Made by a program: the position numbers and the translations under genes. Of a stretch of DNA of 64,000 nt, positions 60,316 through 64,000 are shown one piece after another. The DNA is from Tolypeutes matacus (Eukaryota > Chordata > Mammalia > Cingulata > Chlamyphoridae). The DNA lies in assembly GCA_026826555.1 (NCBI GenBank), contig JAKSZT010017954.1:6007572-6071571 (forward strand). The letters are read 5' to 3'. Numbering within the stretch: the stretch's first letter is position 1; every line of letters begins with the position of its first letter. The notes beneath the pieces are model-generated. The model was not told the origin of the DNA. It was given only the letters and a program-made list of their open reading frames with translations, and did no database searches.

Positions 60316-61306
60316 ATGATGACCAGAGGGCAACAGAAAAATACAAATGACTCTCAGAAACTGGAAAACATTGACCAGTCCAATGCACAAAATAAAAACC
60401 AGGAAGCAATGCAGAACATTGAACAAATAATGAACGCTATGCAAACAAATATCATGGACCAACTTAAAGAACTGAAGGAAGAGATTAAGGATATAAAGAA
60501 GACACTGGGAGAACATACTGAAGAAATAGCAAACATGCCTAAAAAGGTAATGGGTATGATGGTGAACAATGGCACAAGCCAAGAAATGGAAAAGATGGTG
60601 GACTCACATAACAGCAGATTTGAACAGGCAGAGGAAAGAATTAGTGATATGGAAGACAATACAGCTGAAATTAAAGAGATTGTAGAACAGATAGACAAAA
60701 AGATAGAAAAAATCCAGCATGGACTCAGGGAATTAACCGATAATGCAAAACGCACAAACATACGCATTATGGGCATCCCAGAAGGAGAAGAGAAGGGAAA
60801 AGGAACAGAAGGAATGTTGAAGGAAATAATGGCTGAAAACTTCCCAGTGCTATTGAGAGAGATGAATGTGCAGATCCAGGAAGCACAGCGCACCCCAAAT
60901 AGTATAAATCCAAACAGGCCAACTCCAAGACATATACTTGTCAAAATGTCCAATGCTCAAGACAAAGAGAAAATACTCAAGGCAGCAAGAGAAAAGAAAA
61001 CCATCACATACAAGGGAAGCACAATAAGATTAAGTGCTGATTTCTCAGCTGAAACCATGGAGGCAAGAAGACAGTGGTATGACATAGTCAAAACACTAAA
61101 AGAAAAAAAACATCCAGCCGCGAACTCTCTATCCAGCAAAATTGACATTCAAAAATGATGGAGAGTTCAAAATATTCACAGATAAACAGAAATTAAGAGA
61201 ATATGTCAAGAATAAACCAGCACTTCAAGAAATACTAAAGGAATCTCTACAAGTTGAAAGGAAAAAACAAGGAGAGAGAGTTGGAGGAGAGTTTAAAAAC
61301 AACTGA
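60316..61306 (+). pseudogene. L1 ORF1 with a +1 frameshift
   Basis: From ATG 60316 the frame reads through the coiled coil, then the RRM (RTNIRIMGIPEGEE, PTPRHILVKMS) and RLSADFSAETMEARRQWYD, until an A8 run at 61103-61110. There it shifts and stops at 61156-61158 (280 codons). Taking one A away in concept, the +1 frame reads on through QPRTLYPAKLTF and a KIFTDKQKLREYV stretch to a TGA at 61304-61306, near the usual ORF1 length. The single extra A in a homopolymer could be a real mutation or a base-calling slip. Confidence 0.87.
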
Positions 61307-61360
61307 AAAGACTAAAAGAGAAACAAAACAACATGTGCCATACATTAACCCAAAGAAAAA

Positions 61361-64000
61361 ATGACTGAAGTAAGAAATTCGTTACGAGTAATAACACTGA
61401 ATGTTAATGGATTAAATTCACCAATCAAAAGACAAAGATTGGCAGAATGGATAAGAAAATATGATCCATCTATATGCTGTCTACAAGAAACCCACCTTCG
61501 AACCAGGGATTCAAGGAGGCTGAAAGTGAATGGCTGGAAAACCATGTTACAAGCTAACAATAGCCAAAAAAGGGCAGGAGTAGCTATTCTAATATCAGAC
61601 AAAATAGACTTTAAATGCAAAACTATTGTAAGAGACAAAGTTGGACACTACATATTAGTAAAAGGAGTAATCTCTCAAGAAGAGAGAACAATCATCAACA
61701 TTTACGCACCTAACCGGGGTGCCTCAAAATACGTGCGGCAAACTCTGGAAAAACTAAGAGGAGAAATAAATTCCTCTACAATTATAACAGGGGACTTCAA
61801 CACACCACTATCATCATTAGACAGAACATCTAGGCAGAGAATCAATAAAGAAACTAAGGCACTCAACAATACATTAGAAGATTTGGACTTAATAGACATA
61901 TACAGAACACTACACCCAAATACAGCAGGATTTACATTCTTCTCCAGTGCACATGGAACATACTCCAAAATAGACCACATGCTAGGCCACAAAACAACAC
62001 TCAATGAATTCAGAAAGATTGAGATTATACAAAGTAATTTCTCTGACCACAACGGAATGAAGTTGGAAATCAATAAGGGCCAGAGAAACAGGTTAGGCAC
62101 AAGGATATGGAAGTTAAGCAACACACTCTTAGACAAACAGTGGGTCAAAAAGGAAATCTCAAAAGAAATCAGTAACTACCTTGAAACTAATGAAAACGAC
62201 AACACAACATATCAAAACCTATGGGATGCAACGAAAGCAGTCCTGAGAGGGAAGTTCATAGCCATAAATTCATATATTAAAAAAGAAGAAAGAGCTAAAA
62301 TTGAAGAGCTAACAGCCCACTTGGAGGAATTGGAAAAACAACAACAAACTAAACCTAAAGGAAGTAGAAAGAAGGAAATAATAAAGATTAGAGCAGAACT
62401 AAATGAAATAGAGAATAAGAAAGCACTGGAAACAATAAACAAAACCAAAAGTTGGTTCTCCGAGAATATCAATAAAATTGACAAACCCTTAGCCAGACTA
62501 ACAAAGAAAAAGAGAGAACAGATGCAAATACATAAAATAAGGAATGAGCAAGGTGATATCACTACTGACCCCACAGAAATTAAGAGTATCATAAGAGGAT
62601 ACTTTGAAAAATTATATGCCAACAAGAATGACAATTTAGAGGAAATGGACAAGTTTCTAGAAACCCACAAACAGCCGACATTGATGAAAGAAGAAATAGA
62701 TGAACTCAACAGCCCAATTACATTTAAAGAGATAGACTCAGTCATCAAAAACTTCCCAACTAAGAAGAGTCCAGGACCAGATGGCTTCACAGCTGAATTC
62801 TACCAAACATTCTGGAAAGAGCTAACACCAATTCTACTTAAGCTCTTCCAAAAAATAGAAGTAGAAGGAATATTACCTAACTCATTCTTTGATGCCAACA
62901 TTACACTAATACCAAAACCAAATAAAGATACCACAAGAAAGGAAAATTACAGACCAATTTCTCTAATGAACCTAGATGCTAAAATCCTCAACAAAATACT
63001 CGCTAATCGCATTCAACAACATATCAAAAGGATTATACACCATGACCAAGTGGGTTTCATCCCGTGTATGCAAAGATGGTTCAATATAAGAAAATCAATC
63101 AATGTAATACACCACATAAACAGATTGAAAGAAAAAAATCACATGATCATCTCTATAGATGCAGAAAAAGCATTTGACAAAATACAGCACTCTTTCCTCA
63201 TAAAAACACTACAAAAGATAGGAATAGATGGAAACTTTCTGAAAATGATAAAGGGTATATATGAAAAACCCAAAGCTAACATCATTTTCAACAGTGAAAT
63301 CCTAAAAGCCTTCCCTCTGAGATCGGGAACAAGACAAAGATGCCCACTATCACCACTCCTATTTAACATTGTCTTAGAAGTACTTGCATGAGCTCTGAGA
63401 CAAGAAAAGGACATAAAAGGCATCCAGATTGGAAAAGAAGAAGTAAAAATTTCATTATTTGCAGATGACATGATCCTATACGTAGAAAGCCCTGAGAAAT
63501 TGACAACAAGGCTTCTAGAACTTATAAAGGAGTTCAGTAATGTTGCAGGCTATAAGATCAATGCTCAAAAATCAGTAGCATTTCTGTACACCAATAACCA
63601 GCAAACTGAGGAGGAAATCAGGAAAAAAAATACCATTTACAATAGTAAACAAAAGAATCAAATACCTAGGAATAAATTTAACTAAAGATGTAAAGGACTT
63701 ATATACAGAAAACTACACAACACTGTTAAAGGAAATCAAAGAAGGCTTAAATAAATGGAAAAATATTCCCTGTTCATGGATAGGAAGGCTAAACATCATC
63801 AAGATGTCTATCCTACCCAAACTAATCTACAGATTTAATGCAATCCCAATAAAAGTCAACACTGTATTTTTTAAGGAACTGGAAAAACTAACCACAAAAT
63901 ATATTTGGAGAGGCAGGAGGCCCCGAATTGCCAAAGACATATTGAAAAAGAAAAATGAAGTTGGAGGTATCACACTACCTAACTTTAAAACATTCTACAA
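61361..64000 (+). pseudogene. L1 ORF2 (endonuclease / reverse transcriptase), broken, partial
   Basis: ATG at 61361. The endonuclease shows NVNGLNS, CLQETHL, GDFNTPL and [10 protein letters not shown]. The reverse transcriptase shows [27 protein letters not shown] and [16 protein letters not shown], which ends at TGA 63389-63391. The same frame reopens with a [13 protein letters not shown] motif, so the stop is a point change. An A8 run at 63623-63630 shifts the frame again (A7 expected from the other L1). The rest reads past the end of the window. Not translatable as a full ORF2. Confidence 0.93.

Larger units (their letters stand above)
60014..64000 (+). mobile_element. L1 LINE, 5' complete, runs off the window end
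   Basis: It begins close to AAGATGGCG (a YY1-type 5' motif), with a short 5' UTR of about 300 bp, ORF1, a 54-bp spacer, then ORF2. It is truncated by the window, so tail and TSD are not visible. ORF1 has one frameshift; ORF2 has an in-frame stop and a frameshift. The 3' part of ORF2 is still being read at 64,000. Confidence 0.92.

Overview
This is mammalian nuclear DNA, moderately AT-rich and dominated by interspersed repeats, with no multi-exon host gene that I can recognise. The repeats point to a xenarthran, most likely an armadillo and otherwise a sloth or anteater. About sixteen SINE copies carry a tRNA-like head (TGGCTCAA box A, GGTTCGATCC box B) of the DAS-SINE type. Lineage-looking LTRs, half-L1 (HAL1) elements and ancient pan-mammalian repeats (MIR, L2, MER5A, MER20, MLT1) accompany them. 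The identification rests on recognition, not on a database search.

Layout: 1-10.7 kb is mostly unique DNA with SINEs, including a nested SINE cluster at 4.7-5.4 kb. A full-length, inactivated L1 on the minus strand fills 10,740-17,000, with a 13-bp target-site duplication (TSD). 17-23 kb is largely unique. A minus-strand HAL1-type insertion with a 19-bp TSD occupies 23,005-26,548 and carries a nested SINE and an LTR. 26.6-40.8 kb is largely unique with scattered MIRs and SINEs. 40,866-42,671 is a composite retrocopy on the minus strand. Solo LTRs lie at 25.3, 47.1, 51.0, 54.2 and 58.5 kb. A second HAL1-type element lies at 52.3-55.5 kb. An MLT1-like LTR at 59.6 kb is abutted by a plus-strand L1 (60.0 kb) that runs off the end of the window.

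The most interesting object is the 1.8-kb insert at 40,866-42,671. A perfect 15-bp TSD brackets a continuous minus-strand unit: a GC-rich 5' leader, fused intron-less KRAB-A and KRAB-B exons, the 3' end of an L1, and DAS-type SINEs ending in a poly(A) tail. The simplest reading is an L1-mediated retrocopy of a KRAB zinc-finger transcript that was spliced into an L1/SINE terminal exon instead of its zinc-finger exon. It retains an uninterrupted 81-codon KRAB-only reading frame.

The only recognisable protein-coding content is therefore retrotransposon ORF1/ORF2 (one intact ORF1, the rest broken), HAL1 ORF1 remnants and the KRAB-only ORF. Everything else is non-coding; nested insertions give a readable relative chronology.
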